64,000 nt of DNA from Flavobacterium sp. H122 (GCF_004959765.1 NZ_SJZD01000004.1:233065-297064), one strand, 5' to 3'. Counted from the first letter of the stretch, positions 7,163 to 15,421 are shown. A program made the numbers and translations. The notes: generated from the letters alone by a model not told the origin.

Positions 7163-7663
7163 ATGAAACTACCACCATACGATATTTTCCCAAGCATCAC
7201 TGGCGACAAAATCTCCTTACGACAAATTCAGACTTCGGACATTAAAGACCTTATTGAAATTTCATTTTATGATTCTATTCAGGCAACAACATTGCCACAG
7301 GCGACAGAAATGCATGCGAAAATCAATAAGGATTATTTTGACGGTAATTCAATTCATTGGGGCATTGTAGACAAATTAACGAATAAAATTGTAGGGACTT
7401 GTGGCTATTATCGGGGACTTGACAAAGGAGAAGGTGAACTTGGTTGTGTTTTATTACCTCAATATAAGGGACAAGGGTTTATGACTGCTGCTTTGCAATT
7501 AGCGATAGACTTTGGAATAAATAACATCGGACTAAAACGTGTCTGGGCTGTAACAACTAAACAAAACAACAAGGCAATAAAGCTTCTTATGAGACTTAAT
7601 TTTATTAAAATTGCAGATTTACAAGATGACGAAATTGAATATGAATTTAGGGCAATTGTTTAA
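7163..7663 (+). CDS. GNAT acetyltransferase, RimJ/RimL type
   Basis: A 166-residue GNAT enzyme, transferring an acetyl group from acetyl-CoA to an amine. The early segment ISLRQIQTSDIKDLIE and the order of strands fit the RimJ/RimL-like group. The CoA-binding motif is LPQYKGQGFMTAAL (R/Q-x-x-G-x-G/A form, here Q-Y-K-G-Q-G-F), and VWAVTTKQNNKAIKLLMRLNF is the usual motif B. The substrate cannot be told from sequence; N-terminal amines of proteins or small antibiotics are possible. It is a single-gene accessory unit flanked by REP-like repeats. Confidence 0.85.
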   Translation: MKLPPYDIFPSITGDKISLRQIQTSDIKDLIEISFYDSIQATTLPQATEMHAKINKDYFDGNSIHWGIVDKLTNKIVGTCGYYRGLDKGEGELGCVLLPQYKGQGFMTAALQLAIDFGINNIGLKRVWAVTTKQNNKAIKLLMRLNFIKIADLQDDEIEYEFRAIV

Positions 7664-7692
7664 AACACTGACCGAACCAAAATAGCAACCCT

Positions 7693-7722
7693 GCTATGCA
7701 AAGTCTCCCGACTTTGTGCAAC
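7693..7722. repeat. REP-like single arm, copy E
   Basis: GCTATGCAAAGTCTCCCGAC with TTTGTGCAAC is a lone left arm of the double-hairpin family just after the GNAT gene. It marks the end of the accessory region; I see no further copies downstream in the window. Confidence 0.6.
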
Positions 7723-7770
7723 GTAATGAAATGACAAGATTACGATTTTGAGCAATCTCTCAAAATAACA

Positions 7771-8685
7771 CTACAAACTTTGCTTAAATGACAAACCTAC
7801 AGTAAAAGATCTTGTCAGACCATCAGGTCTCACCTCGCGAACCACAAAAGGAGCAGCCAATGAAGTTTCAATACTGCTATTCTCACCAATTTTATAATTA
7901 GCAATTAAATTACCATTAATGGTTAATCCTTCTGAATTATCGATGGTAACGCTGTTACCAAACTGATTCACATACGAATCATTCCCTAAATGGTATATAA
8001 ATAACACATTAGGTTTTAATGTCAGCTTTTCACTTGCCAATAATACAGTGTATGTAGATCTAAATAAAACATCGGGTTGGCGATGAAACAAATTGGTGGA
8101 ATCAAATGCATCTGTAGGTGATAAAGCTGTTAAATAGGAGTTTTTATTGTCATTTAAAGGAATTTGAGCCACAACGTTAAAGTTCCATTTTTTCACACTG
8201 GCTTCAAGTCCTCCAATAATATCAAAAGTTCCCAAACTGGATTGATACGGCATAGGGAGGGAAATAGTATTGATTTTATCATTACCCGCCGTTAAAGGAA
8301 TTTTAATTCCTAAAATTCCCGACCACTTTAAATTACTTGCATTAGGGTTGAATTTATAATTTCCAGTTACAAAAATATCTCCAACATTACTTCGTGTGCC
8401 AAAACTTCCATTCGCTACATTGCCTGTGAATTTTCCATTCAAGGCAAACTTTTCAGAAAAGGAACGCGTATAAATCACATACGGGCTGAAAACGGTAACG
8501 TCTTCCTCTCCTAATCCATACACACCTCCTACTTCAATTTGATTCTTTAATTGAGTATTGGTCGTTTTGAATGTATTACCCACTGAGCAAAATCCGGCAT
8601 CACTACAGCCTTGCGCCGAAATTTGTTGAAAACCAAATAACACCAAAGTAAAAAATGTAATTTTAAGATTCTTTTGCATATCCAT
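7771..8685 (-). CDS. Outer-membrane beta-barrel protein
   Basis: A 304-residue exported protein with signal peptide (to about residue 24, QISAQ) and alternating short strands with aromatic ends (for example YGLGEEDVTVFSPYVIYTRS, FDIIGGLEASVKKWNFNVVA), finishing in a barrel-like ...SFTVGLSFKQSL. The pattern fits a 12- to 14-stranded porin-like barrel similar to the transporter/MetA-pathway phenol-degradation family. Two cysteines just after the signal (GCSDAGFC) could form a disulfide. It begins eight nucleotides behind the DM13 lipoprotein gene, so the pair is an operon. Substrate unknown. An ATG two codons in (MQKN) is an alternative start. Confidence 0.65.
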   Translation of the reverse strand: MDMQKNLKITFFTLVLFGFQQISAQGCSDAGFCSVGNTFKTTNTQLKNQIEVGGVYGLGEEDVTVFSPYVIYTRSFSEKFALNGKFTGNVANGSFGTRSNVGDIFVTGNYKFNPNASNLKWSGILGIKIPLTAGNDKINTISLPMPYQSSLGTFDIIGGLEASVKKWNFNVVAQIPLNDNKNSYLTALSPTDAFDSTNLFHRQPDVLFRSTYTVLLASEKLTLKPNVLFIYHLGNDSYVNQFGNSVTIDNSEGLTINGNLIANYKIGENSSIETSLAAPFVVREVRPDGLTRSFTVGLSFKQSL

Positions 8686-8693
8686 TTTTATTA

Positions 8694-9113
8694 CTAGTTT
8701 GAATTAAGTTTAGCCACAGCAAATAAATGATTGTATTGCTGACAATGTATTAGGACATACGAATAATCCGGTACAATGGTTTCCGCCGGAATTGCATAAG
8801 TACTAGTACCGTTTCCGGCAAAATTTCCAAGATTAACATATTGCGTTGGCGTATCCGATTTTGACAAATAAACTTTTAGATCAGGACCAGAGGATACATT
8901 GGCATCTTCAATCTCTAGTTTATATACTCCGTTATCCAAATACACTTTTACCACTCCAGCAGCAGTAATACCTGAAGTAGGAACAAAACTTCCTGTATAT
9001 TTTAAGATAGCTCCTTCAGGAATCGAAACGTTGTTATTTTCACGAGTCAATTCGCCTTCCTTTTCACACGACAAAGTGAATAAGGCTAATAAGATTAACA
9101 AATACTTGTTCAT
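8694..9113 (-). CDS. DM13-domain lipoprotein
   Basis: A 139-residue lipoprotein (MNKYLLILLALFTLSC, lipidated Cys16). Residues about 38-138 are a DM13 domain: YTGSF start, GVVKVY, GPDLKVYLS, and the terminal YVLIHCQQYNHLFAVAKL with the conserved cysteine. DM13 domains are thought to act in electron transfer or redox reactions; that comes from the family, not from evidence here. It is the first gene of an operon with the outer-membrane barrel gene and diverges from the LETM1-related gene. Confidence 0.85.
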   Translation of the reverse strand: MNKYLLILLALFTLSCEKEGELTRENNNVSIPEGAILKYTGSFVPTSGITAAGVVKVYLDNGVYKLEIEDANVSSGPDLKVYLSKSDTPTQYVNLGNFAGNGTSTYAIPAETIVPDYSYVLIHCQQYNHLFAVAKLNSN

Positions 9114-9223
9114 AATTTAAACATTTATAAAACAAATTTACTTAGTTTAAACCTGTAGAAATGTTAGCCAGGTTACATTAGAATATATTTGTTAGAGTAT
9201 CTTTTTTTGTATTAATTTGCTGT

Positions 9224-10429
9224 ATGATAAATCCTTCGGCACATGGTTGGGTAGATAAATTTTTCTTTGAGCAAAGTTCACAGGAACAATTCAATCTATA
9301 TGACTTGGAAGGTTTTTACACAGCAACCCGAAAAACCGGTTTTTTAGTTGGTTATACCACACATTTTATAACCAGCATTCCTATTGAAACCAAAGGTCTC
9401 ACTACCGAAGAATTTTCAAAAATTGCCTTGCTTAACTCATTGTTTGGAATCTATCAGATTGTTAGAAAAAACAACAGTCAAAAAGATTTTATAACCGATT
9501 GTGTTGCTTTTTACAAAGAATTGCATCCTAAAAATTCCGGACTTTTAGACATCTTTTTACCAACAGATTCACCTGAAAGCAAGTTGGAAAAAATTATAGC
9601 CAACAGGATAAAAACAAATGACAATATCATCAGCAAGAATTTTTCACATATCCTTACAAATGCCTTGCTTTTCATAGATGTTCTGGCTTTTAAGCATTTT
9701 ATTCAAAATGGAAGTTTTCCTAAAAAATATCTGAAAAAAACCGAAGAAATCATTGTAAGTGTCGTTTCTATTGCATTGAATACCAAAGAAACTAAATCAA
9801 AGTATGATGAATTGCTTCAAAAACTGTTCGAATCATCTGTACGCTATTCCAAGTATGAAAAATCAACAAGAGAAACATCGCTGACCAATATTGATTTTTC
9901 ATATTTAAAAGACGATTTCGAACGGTTTTACCTGATTGATATAGCCAATATGGCATTATGGAATGATGAAAAAATTGAAGCTTCAGAAAAAAAATTCCTT
10001 TTAGAGCTGGCCAATCAACTGGATGTCAGTACAGATTTTGCAGAAAGAAGCATAACTGATATGTATGAGTTTTTGACTGAAAACAAAGCATCAATTCCTT
10101 ATTTTAATTATTCAAATCCGGTTAAGCATTTCTACGATCAAACCACTTCAAACGTACAAACCCTTATTCAGCGCAATAAAACCAGATTGTTGTTGGAAAT
10201 TTCACAAAGCAAAGAATTAATGTCGCTTTTGCGTAAATCGGCTTCAGAAAAACTAACCCCTGAAGAAAAGAAAAAAGTCAGAAATCAAATCCTTGACATC
10301 TGTAAAACCATTCCTTCTTTAACCATTTTTCTTGTACCGGGTGGAAGTTTGTTATTACCCATCCTGATAAAATTTATACCGCAATTGCTGCCTTCGGCTT
10401 TTAACGAAAATTTAAACAAAGATTTATAA
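9224..10429 (+). CDS. LETM1-related protein
   Basis: A 401-residue protein with no clear signal peptide. The C-terminal about 70 residues (SASEKLTPEEKKKVRNQILD, then PSLTIFLVPGGSLLLPILIK) match the core of the LETM1 domain of mitochondrial ion-exchange proteins, including its hydrophobic PGG-LLP-membrane segment. The middle (residues about 210-290, with MALWNDEKIEASEKKFLLEL) resembles a TerB-like helical domain. Related flavobacterial proteins are often named LETM1-related biofilm-associated; that name is from memory and unverified here. It ends 48 nucleotides before oxyR on the same strand, and oxyR has its own -7-like TATATTTG at 10451. Confidence 0.6.
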   Translation: MINPSAHGWVDKFFFEQSSQEQFNLYDLEGFYTATRKTGFLVGYTTHFITSIPIETKGLTTEEFSKIALLNSLFGIYQIVRKNNSQKDFITDCVAFYKELHPKNSGLLDIFLPTDSPESKLEKIIANRIKTNDNIISKNFSHILTNALLFIDVLAFKHFIQNGSFPKKYLKKTEEIIVSVVSIALNTKETKSKYDELLQKLFESSVRYSKYEKSTRETSLTNIDFSYLKDDFERFYLIDIANMALWNDEKIEASEKKFLLELANQLDVSTDFAERSITDMYEFLTENKASIPYFNYSNPVKHFYDQTTSNVQTLIQRNKTRLLLEISQSKELMSLLRKSASEKLTPEEKKKVRNQILDICKTIPSLTIFLVPGGSLLLPILIKFIPQLLPSAFNENLNKDL

Positions 10430-10477
10430 TCAATTAAAATTATAGTTAATTATATTTGTATCAAAATTTACTATATA

Positions 10478-11419
10478 ATGACTATTACGCAACTGCAATA
10501 TGTTTTGGCTGTGGCCGAACACAAAAACTTCACCCTTGCCGCTGAAAAATGCTTTGTTACACAACCTACATTAAGCATGCAGATTCAAAAAGTGGAAGAA
10601 GAACTGGACATCATCATTTTTGACCGAAGCAAAAAACCAATCCAACTTACGGAAGTGGGTCAGAAAATTGTAGCTCAGGCTAAAAACATCGTTAATGAAG
10701 CAGATAGAATCCAGGACATTGTTGATCAGCAGAAAGGTTTTATAGGAGGTGAATTCAGATTAGGGATTATACCAACGGTAATGCCTACCTTACTACCTAT
10801 GTTCTTAAATAATTTCATTAAAAAATATCCAAAGGTTAAACTGATAATTGAAGAGTTAAATACAGCTGAAATTATCACAAAACTTAAAAATGGTCATTTG
10901 GATGCCGCTATAGCCGCTACCCCACTTGAAGAAGATAAGATTAAGGAAATCGTACTGTATTATGAACCTTTTATGGTATATGTACCGGAAGGACATTCTA
11001 AATTTGACAAAAAAGAGTTGGAAATAGATGATTTGAATGTTGATGAAATTTTACTTCTGCAGGACGGTCATTGCTTCAGAGACGGAATATTGAATTTGTG
11101 CAAGACTAAAAATCAATCGAAAGAAACTAAATTTCAAATCGAAAGCGGCAGTTTTGAAACTTTGATCAGACTGGCAAATGAAGGACTGGGAGTAACACTG
11201 CTGCCTTATTTGCATACTTTGGAATTACACGAAAATGAAAAAACAAAGCTGCGCCATTTTATTGATCCAAAACCATCGCGTGAGGTAAGTTTAATCTTTC
11301 CTAAAAATGAATTAAAGATCCATATCATTGAAGCCTTAAGAAATGTTATCTCCGGGGTTGTACGTGGTGCTATTGCCTTTCAAAATATTGAAATTATCAG
11401 CCCATTACATAAAAAATAA
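10478..11419 (+). CDS. oxyR: Hydrogen peroxide sensor OxyR
   Basis: LysR-family regulator of 313 residues. The N-terminal winged helix (residues 1-60) has the usual FTLAAEKCFVTQPTLSMQIQ motif, followed by a linker helix and the periplasmic-binding-like sensor domain. C199 (DGHC199F) and C208 (LNLC208) stand at the same numbers as the disulfide pair of E. coli OxyR, strongly supporting peroxide sensing. It likely activates catalase and peroxiredoxin genes, none of which is in the window. A TATATTTG -7 box at 10451-10458 would give a short leader of about 14 nt. Confidence 0.93.
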   Translation: MTITQLQYVLAVAEHKNFTLAAEKCFVTQPTLSMQIQKVEEELDIIIFDRSKKPIQLTEVGQKIVAQAKNIVNEADRIQDIVDQQKGFIGGEFRLGIIPTVMPTLLPMFLNNFIKKYPKVKLIIEELNTAEIITKLKNGHLDAAIAATPLEEDKIKEIVLYYEPFMVYVPEGHSKFDKKELEIDDLNVDEILLLQDGHCFRDGILNLCKTKNQSKETKFQIESGSFETLIRLANEGLGVTLLPYLHTLELHENEKTKLRHFIDPKPSREVSLIFPKNELKIHIIEALRNVISGVVRGAIAFQNIEIISPLHKK

Positions 11420-11421
11420 AA

Positions 11422-11440
11422 GGAGCTAAAAAATAGCTCC
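11422..11440 (+). terminator. Weak hairpin after oxyR
   Basis: GGAGCTA and TAGCTCC form a 7-bp stem with an A5 loop, 3 nt after the oxyR stop codon. There is no T-run behind it, so termination is uncertain. Confidence 0.35.
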
Positions 11441-11465
11441 AGTTAAATTACGTTTTGTTCCGGGT

Positions 11466-11663
11466 TTAGACATCAACAATGTTAATGCATTCTTTTAATT
11501 CTGGCTTTTCACTTGTGAAATAAAGCAACCATTTTTTTAGATGCTCTAGTTCATAAGGAAGTAAATTTCTAACAGCTTTTTTCAACTCCTTTGCAAAAAG
11601 TTTAATGTCAAAGCTTACTTTTTCAAGTACATTTTTGGTGTAATCGTAAATCATTCGAGGCAT
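11466..11663 (-). CDS. Small conserved protein, paralogue 1
   Basis: A 65-residue soluble, helical protein with no known domain. It shares about 37 of 65 positions with the neighbouring 65-residue protein (11844-12041), including the blocks SFD, LFAKELKKAV, LLPYELE, KW and KPEL and a late cysteine. Equal length and high similarity show a tandem duplication. The divergent flank between them makes separate promoters likely. Function unknown. Confidence 0.7.
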   Translation of the reverse strand: MPRMIYDYTKNVLEKVSFDIKLFAKELKKAVRNLLPYELEHLKKWLLYFTSEKPELKECINIVDV

Positions 11664-11807
11664 AAGAGATACAATTTAATGTGAAACACTTGATTAAAGA
11701 CTCAGTATAAAAGTAATTCAAAAAATCGATAAAACGCAAATAAAATCGACAAAATACATTTTTAAGCATATAAAATATTAAAAACCTTACAAAACTAATC
11801 TTAACAC

Positions 11808-11846
11808 AAAAAAGAAGGGAGACTTTTCAGCCTCCCTTCTTTTTTA
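11808..11846 (-). terminator. Terminator of small protein 2
   Basis: On the minus strand AAGAAGGGAGGC and a matching CTCCCTTCTT make a stem of about 10 bp, followed by a T-run; it begins at the stop codon of the 65-residue gene. Confidence 0.75.
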
Positions 11847-12041
11847 TACATTCAGATAAATTGCGCATTTTCTAAGTTCTGGTTTACCTTGTGTAAAATC
11901 GAAAAACCACTTGGTCAACTCTTCCAATTCATACGGCAACAAACCCTTTACCGCTTTTTGAAGCTCCTTTGCGAATAATATTGCATCGAAACTTACCCTT
12001 TCTAAAATTGACTTGGTAAAGTCAATAGTTCGTTTTGACAT
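11844..12041 (-). CDS. Small conserved protein, paralogue 2
   Basis: A 65-residue relative of the protein at 11466-11663 (about 57% identical by my alignment). I chose MSKRTIDFTK as the start because it gives exactly the paralogue's length; the frame stays open for 10 more codons upstream. The conserved face LFAKELxKAV...LLPYELExLxKW suggests an amphipathic helical bundle, perhaps a small regulator or partner-binding protein. No function can be assigned. Confidence 0.7.
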   Translation of the reverse strand: MSKRTIDFTKSILERVSFDAILFAKELQKAVKGLLPYELEELTKWFFDFTQGKPELRKCAIYLNV

Positions 12042-12110
12042 AGTTAAACAGTTACTGGAATTATATATCAAAGATAACGAAAAATCACAAAACTGATTAT
12101 AGGATAATTC

Positions 12111-12788
12111 TTAAAAATTCCTTAAAAAATTCTTAAAACCAATCATCATCTCCCTTTTTCCAGGGGGTCCGGGCACTTTTTTTACCTCAAAACCAACTTC
12201 CTTCAAATTACGTTTTACAACACCTCTGGCGGCATAAGTCACTAAAACACCACTGCCTTTTAGAGCGTTGTACATTTTTTGAAATATTTCAACCGACCAA
12301 AGTTCAGGTTGTACCTGAAAACCAAAAGCATCAAAATAAATTAAATCAAACCTTCCTACATCGTCTATATCATTAAAAAACTGCTTCCTCTTTATTAATC
12401 TAAAGTTATCCCCGATACTGTTCTCAGTTTCCCAATCCACAAGATGCAATTGCTTAAAAATTTCTTCTCCGTTTACTGCATCCAATTGACTTGGATAATT
12501 CATTGCCAAAGCTTCATCCAACGAAACTGGATAAGCTTCAACTCCGGAATATTGAATCATTTGATTTCTCTTTTGCGCTTCCAAACAGGTTATAAAAGCA
12601 TTTAAACCGGTACCAAAACCTATTTCAAGAATAGAAACTGGCTTTTTGTCAAAAAAATCCAATCCGTTTTGAATAAAAACGTGATAGGCTTCCTGTATAG
12701 CTCCCATTTTTGAATGATAGCATTCATCCCAATCTACTAATTGTATCGTAGTGGATCCATCAAGGGTAGTAATTATTTTTCGTTCCAA
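12111..12788 (-). CDS. mnmD: tRNA U34 methyltransferase MnmD
   Basis: A 225-residue SAM-dependent methyltransferase of the MnmD (DUF752) type, which makes the final methylation to 5-methylaminomethyl-2-thiouridine at the tRNA wobble position. Visible marks are the N-terminal STTIQLVDWDECYHSKMGAI, the SAM motif LEIGFGTGLNAF, and DLIYFDAFGFQVQPELWS, where the family has the DAFxPxxNPELW loop. The FAD domain that E. coli MnmC carries is absent, as is normal for this group. Third gene of an operon behind the DUF4920 and CxxCH lipoproteins; no space separates it from the preceding gene. Confidence 0.9.
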   Translation of the reverse strand: MERKIITTLDGSTTIQLVDWDECYHSKMGAIQEAYHVFIQNGLDFFDKKPVSILEIGFGTGLNAFITCLEAQKRNQMIQYSGVEAYPVSLDEALAMNYPSQLDAVNGEEIFKQLHLVDWETENSIGDNFRLIKRKQFFNDIDDVGRFDLIYFDAFGFQVQPELWSVEIFQKMYNALKGSGVLVTYAARGVVKRNLKEVGFEVKKVPGPPGKREMMIGFKNFLRNF

Positions 12789-13217
12789 TTATTTAATGTA
12801 TAGTTTTTTTATCCGCTGTATAGGACCGGTACATTTTTCCTGATGGCATTTGACACAAATATCAATGCTGTTATTAAAATGGACTTTGGCATTTTCGGGA
12901 TCAGTATATATTTTTTGATGTTCAGCTATGTAAATTTTGGCATTGTCTTTAAAAAACTTGTCGTTTTCCTGTTTTTTAGTCATTACAGCCGTGTGGATAT
13001 CCAGAAAACGTTCAGGAAATTTACCTAAATAAGCTCCGTTGACAATTCTGCTTTTTAACTGAAAATTATTCACATACATCTGCTCCATCAAAATTGCCAT
13101 TTCCGACAATTGATACATTTCAAATTTTTTACCATTATCCATTTTCTGTTTTTCCTCATTCTTATTTGAACAGGAAAAAAGCAAAATAGAGAACAGAAGC
13201 AAAATATACTTTTTCAT
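12789..13217 (-). CDS. Lipoprotein with a C-terminal heme-c motif
   Basis: A 142-residue lipoprotein (MKKYILLLFSILLFSC, lipidated Cys16). Near the C-terminus is ICVKCHQEKC, a CxxCH heme-c attachment motif. With the preceding helical region (EMAILMEQMYVNNFQLKSRI) it resembles small c'-type or cytochrome-like periplasmic proteins. Only one heme motif is present. It overlaps the DUF4920 gene by one base and abuts mnmD. The link with mnmD is probably only transcriptional. Heme binding is predicted from the motif. Confidence 0.6.
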   Translation of the reverse strand: MKKYILLLFSILLFSCSNKNEEKQKMDNGKKFEMYQLSEMAILMEQMYVNNFQLKSRIVNGAYLGKFPERFLDIHTAVMTKKQENDKFFKDNAKIYIAEHQKIYTDPENAKVHFNNSIDICVKCHQEKCTGPIQRIKKLYIK

Positions 13218-13699
13218 TATTTCTTTATTAAAACACCATCTGCCAGAAATGACAGTTTCCTCTTAGGTGAAACTATCTTTTCAATTTCCTCTTCTGAAGC
13301 GCCGGCATCCTGAGCATAATGTTTCTGCTCAGCTACAGTTTCCTCGCTAACAAAAGCTTTGCCACTCACAATAGCTTCGCTTCCGTTAGCATTTTTCGGC
13401 ACAAAGAAAGCATAATCTTTAAACTTGACAAAAATCTCTTTACCGTCGCCTAGTTCAAGATTCATCCAACATCCTTTTACTTTGCAGACAGAATTTATTT
13501 TTGATTCGAATTTTACTTTTAAAGTATCTCCTTCCTTAAGATTTTCATATTTCCCGGCCATTTCACTCGCCGACATCACATTTTCATTGGAAATTGTATC
13601 ACCAAAAACGGCATAGTTTTTCAAATTATCTTCTTTAGCCTCCTTTTTGCAGCCAATAAAAATCAATCCTGCGACTAAAATAATGCCATACTTTTTCAT
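13217..13699 (-). CDS. DUF4920 lipoprotein
   Basis: A 160-residue lipoprotein (signal MKKYGIILVAGLIFIGC, lipidated Cys17) with a DUF4920 domain: YAVFGDTI, a small beta barrel, and the hallmark SVCKVKGCWMNL containing two cysteines, then DYAFFVPKNANG and the SFLADGV end. The CxxxxCW pair could bind metal or form a disulfide. Function unknown. It heads a three-gene operon with the CxxCH lipoprotein and mnmD. Confidence 0.8.
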   Translation of the reverse strand: MKKYGIILVAGLIFIGCKKEAKEDNLKNYAVFGDTISNENVMSASEMAGKYENLKEGDTLKVKFESKINSVCKVKGCWMNLELGDGKEIFVKFKDYAFFVPKNANGSEAIVSGKAFVSEETVAEQKHYAQDAGASEEEIEKIVSPKRKLSFLADGVLIKK

Positions 13700-13905
13700 A
13701 ATTAATGCTTTTTTTCACAAATCTAGCAAGAAATAGTTCAGTTTATAAATATTTATCAAGCATTTTATTAAATAATTAAAAGTATTTTATCTATCAATTC
13801 CATTTTTTTAATTATGTAAAAAAATAAAAACAGAACACTCAAAAAAAGAATACTTTTTAACATAAAGCTTGTTTTTTTATTAATTTAGCAAAAAATAATT
13901 AGGTA

Positions 13906-14973
13906 ATGAGCTTAAACACAACTAGCGACATTGAAATTATCAAAGCCGCAACTTCAAAAATTGATCAGGTTGATTTTGAAAAATTGACTTTCGGGAGTGT
14001 ATTTACAGACCACATGCTGGTTTGTGATTACCGCAACGGAGCCTGGGAAAAACCCGTAATTAAACCATACGAACCTTTTGTATTGGATCCTTCTGCAAAA
14101 GTCTTTCATTATGGACAAGCAATTTTTGAAGGAATGAAGGCTTATAAAACGGAAGATGACTCAGTATGGATATTCCGTCCTGAAGAAAATTATTTACGTA
14201 TGAACAAATCAGCGGTTCGTATGTGTATGCCTGAACTTCCTGAATCTGTTTTTATTGACGGTTTAAAAGAGTTAATCAAGTTAGATGAGGCTTGGGTTAA
14301 AAAAGGGAAAGGAAACACATTGTATCTGCGTCCATTCATGATTGCAATAGGCAGTGGTGTTATTGCACAACCTTCCACACAATACCGATTTTGTGTTATA
14401 ATGTCTCCGGCAAGAGCTTATTATTCAGGTGAAGTAAAAGTTTTAATTGCTGACTATTACAGCCGTGCTGCTAATGGTGGTATTGGTGCCGCAAAAGCAG
14501 CCGGGAATTATTCAGGACAGTTTTACCCGACACAATTGGCACACAATGCCGGTTTCCAGCAAATTATATGGACTGACGACGCCACACACACTAAACTTGA
14601 AGAGTGTGGTACAATGAATGTATTCTTTAGAATTAACGATACTTTATACACCGCCCCTACAAGCGACAGAATTCTTGACGGTGTGACACGTAAAAGTCTA
14701 ATTGATTTGGCAAAACGCGAAAATATAAATATTGAAATTCGTCCTGTATTAGTTGACGAACTTGTACAGGCAGCTAAAGACGGCAGTTTAAAAGAGATTT
14801 TTGGAGCAGGTACTGCAGCAGTTGTTAGTCCTATTGCAGGTTTTCAATACAAAGATGAATATTTTGAATTACCTAAATTGGAGAAGTCATACGCTGCTGA
14901 TTTAAAAGAAAAACTGACTAATATACAATATAAATTAGCTGATGACACTTTTGGGTGGACGGTTAAAATATAG
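13906..14973 (+). CDS. ilvE: Branched-chain amino acid aminotransferase
   Basis: A 355-residue class IV PLP aminotransferase converting Leu, Ile and Val to their 2-oxo acids and back. The pyridoxal lysine is K197 in GAAKAAGNY. Also visible are FHYGQAIFEGMKAY, LRPFMIAIG, LEECGTMNVFF, the LDGVTR phosphate loop and FGAGTAAVVSPI, all typical of the larger IlvE subgroup. Stand-alone gene ending at a strong hairpin. The start is the only good ATG, just after an AT-rich promoter region. Confidence 0.95.
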   Translation: MSLNTTSDIEIIKAATSKIDQVDFEKLTFGSVFTDHMLVCDYRNGAWEKPVIKPYEPFVLDPSAKVFHYGQAIFEGMKAYKTEDDSVWIFRPEENYLRMNKSAVRMCMPELPESVFIDGLKELIKLDEAWVKKGKGNTLYLRPFMIAIGSGVIAQPSTQYRFCVIMSPARAYYSGEVKVLIADYYSRAANGGIGAAKAAGNYSGQFYPTQLAHNAGFQQIIWTDDATHTKLEECGTMNVFFRINDTLYTAPTSDRILDGVTRKSLIDLAKRENINIEIRPVLVDELVQAAKDGSLKEIFGAGTAAVVSPIAGFQYKDEYFELPKLEKSYAADLKEKLTNIQYKLADDTFGWTVKI

Positions 14974-14985
14974 TTTACAGTTTTA

Positions 14986-15026
14986 CAGTCGCAGTTATCA
15001 GAAACTTTGTCTGACTACTGCGACTG
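14986..15026. terminator. Strong hairpin between convergent genes
   Basis: CAGTCGCAGT (14986-14995) and ACTGCGACTG (15017-15026) pair perfectly; inside, TCAGA and TCTGA form a further 5-bp stem over a 7-nt loop. No T-run follows on either side, so it may protect or pause transcripts of ilvE (+) and the MazG-like gene (-) rather than act as a classic terminator. Confidence 0.6.
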
Positions 15027-15037
15027 AATACTGACTA

Positions 15038-15421
15038 CTATCTGAGTATTTCTTCAAAACTTGGCTTAAAATAATTGGGACCTTTCATTACTTTTCCGTC
15101 TTCGCGATAAATAGGTTTTCCATCTTCTCCCAGTTTACTCATATTACTTCGCTGGATTTCGTCGAAAACCTCTTCAATTTTATACTGCAGTCCATGTTCC
15201 AGAATTGTACCGCACAAAATATACAGCATATCTCCTAAGGCATCAGCGATTTCAATTATATCATTATTCTGAACAGCTTCAAGATATTCCTCATTTTCCT
15301 CTTTCATCAGATTAAAACGGAGGATGTTTTTGCTTTGGCCAAGATCACCTGTCGGATTTTCTTTAACACCCAGCCCAAAAGCAGTATGAAATTCTTTTAC
15401 TGAATTAAGTTGTTTTTGCAT
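15038..15421 (-). CDS. MazG-like NTP pyrophosphohydrolase
   Basis: A 127-residue all-alpha NTP pyrophosphohydrolase. The metal-binding motif is visible as EENEEYLEA (ExxE) followed by EIADALGDMLYI (ExxD), the paired helices that hold Mg2+. N-terminal KEFHTAFGLGVKENP is the usual substrate-side helix. It likely hydrolyses a nucleoside triphosphate to a monophosphate as a housekeeping enzyme. No specificity can be assigned. Single gene. Confidence 0.85.
   Translation of the reverse strand: MQKQLNSVKEFHTAFGLGVKENPTGDLGQSKNILRFNLMKEENEEYLEAVQNNDIIEIADALGDMLYILCGTILEHGLQYKIEEVFDEIQRSNMSKLGEDGKPIYREDGKVMKGPNYFKPSFEEILR

Noticed and set aside
1..7750. Integron integrase or prophage
   Set aside because: I looked for an IntI-like tyrosine recombinase or phage genes in this region and saw none; the cassette idea rests on the boundary repeats only.
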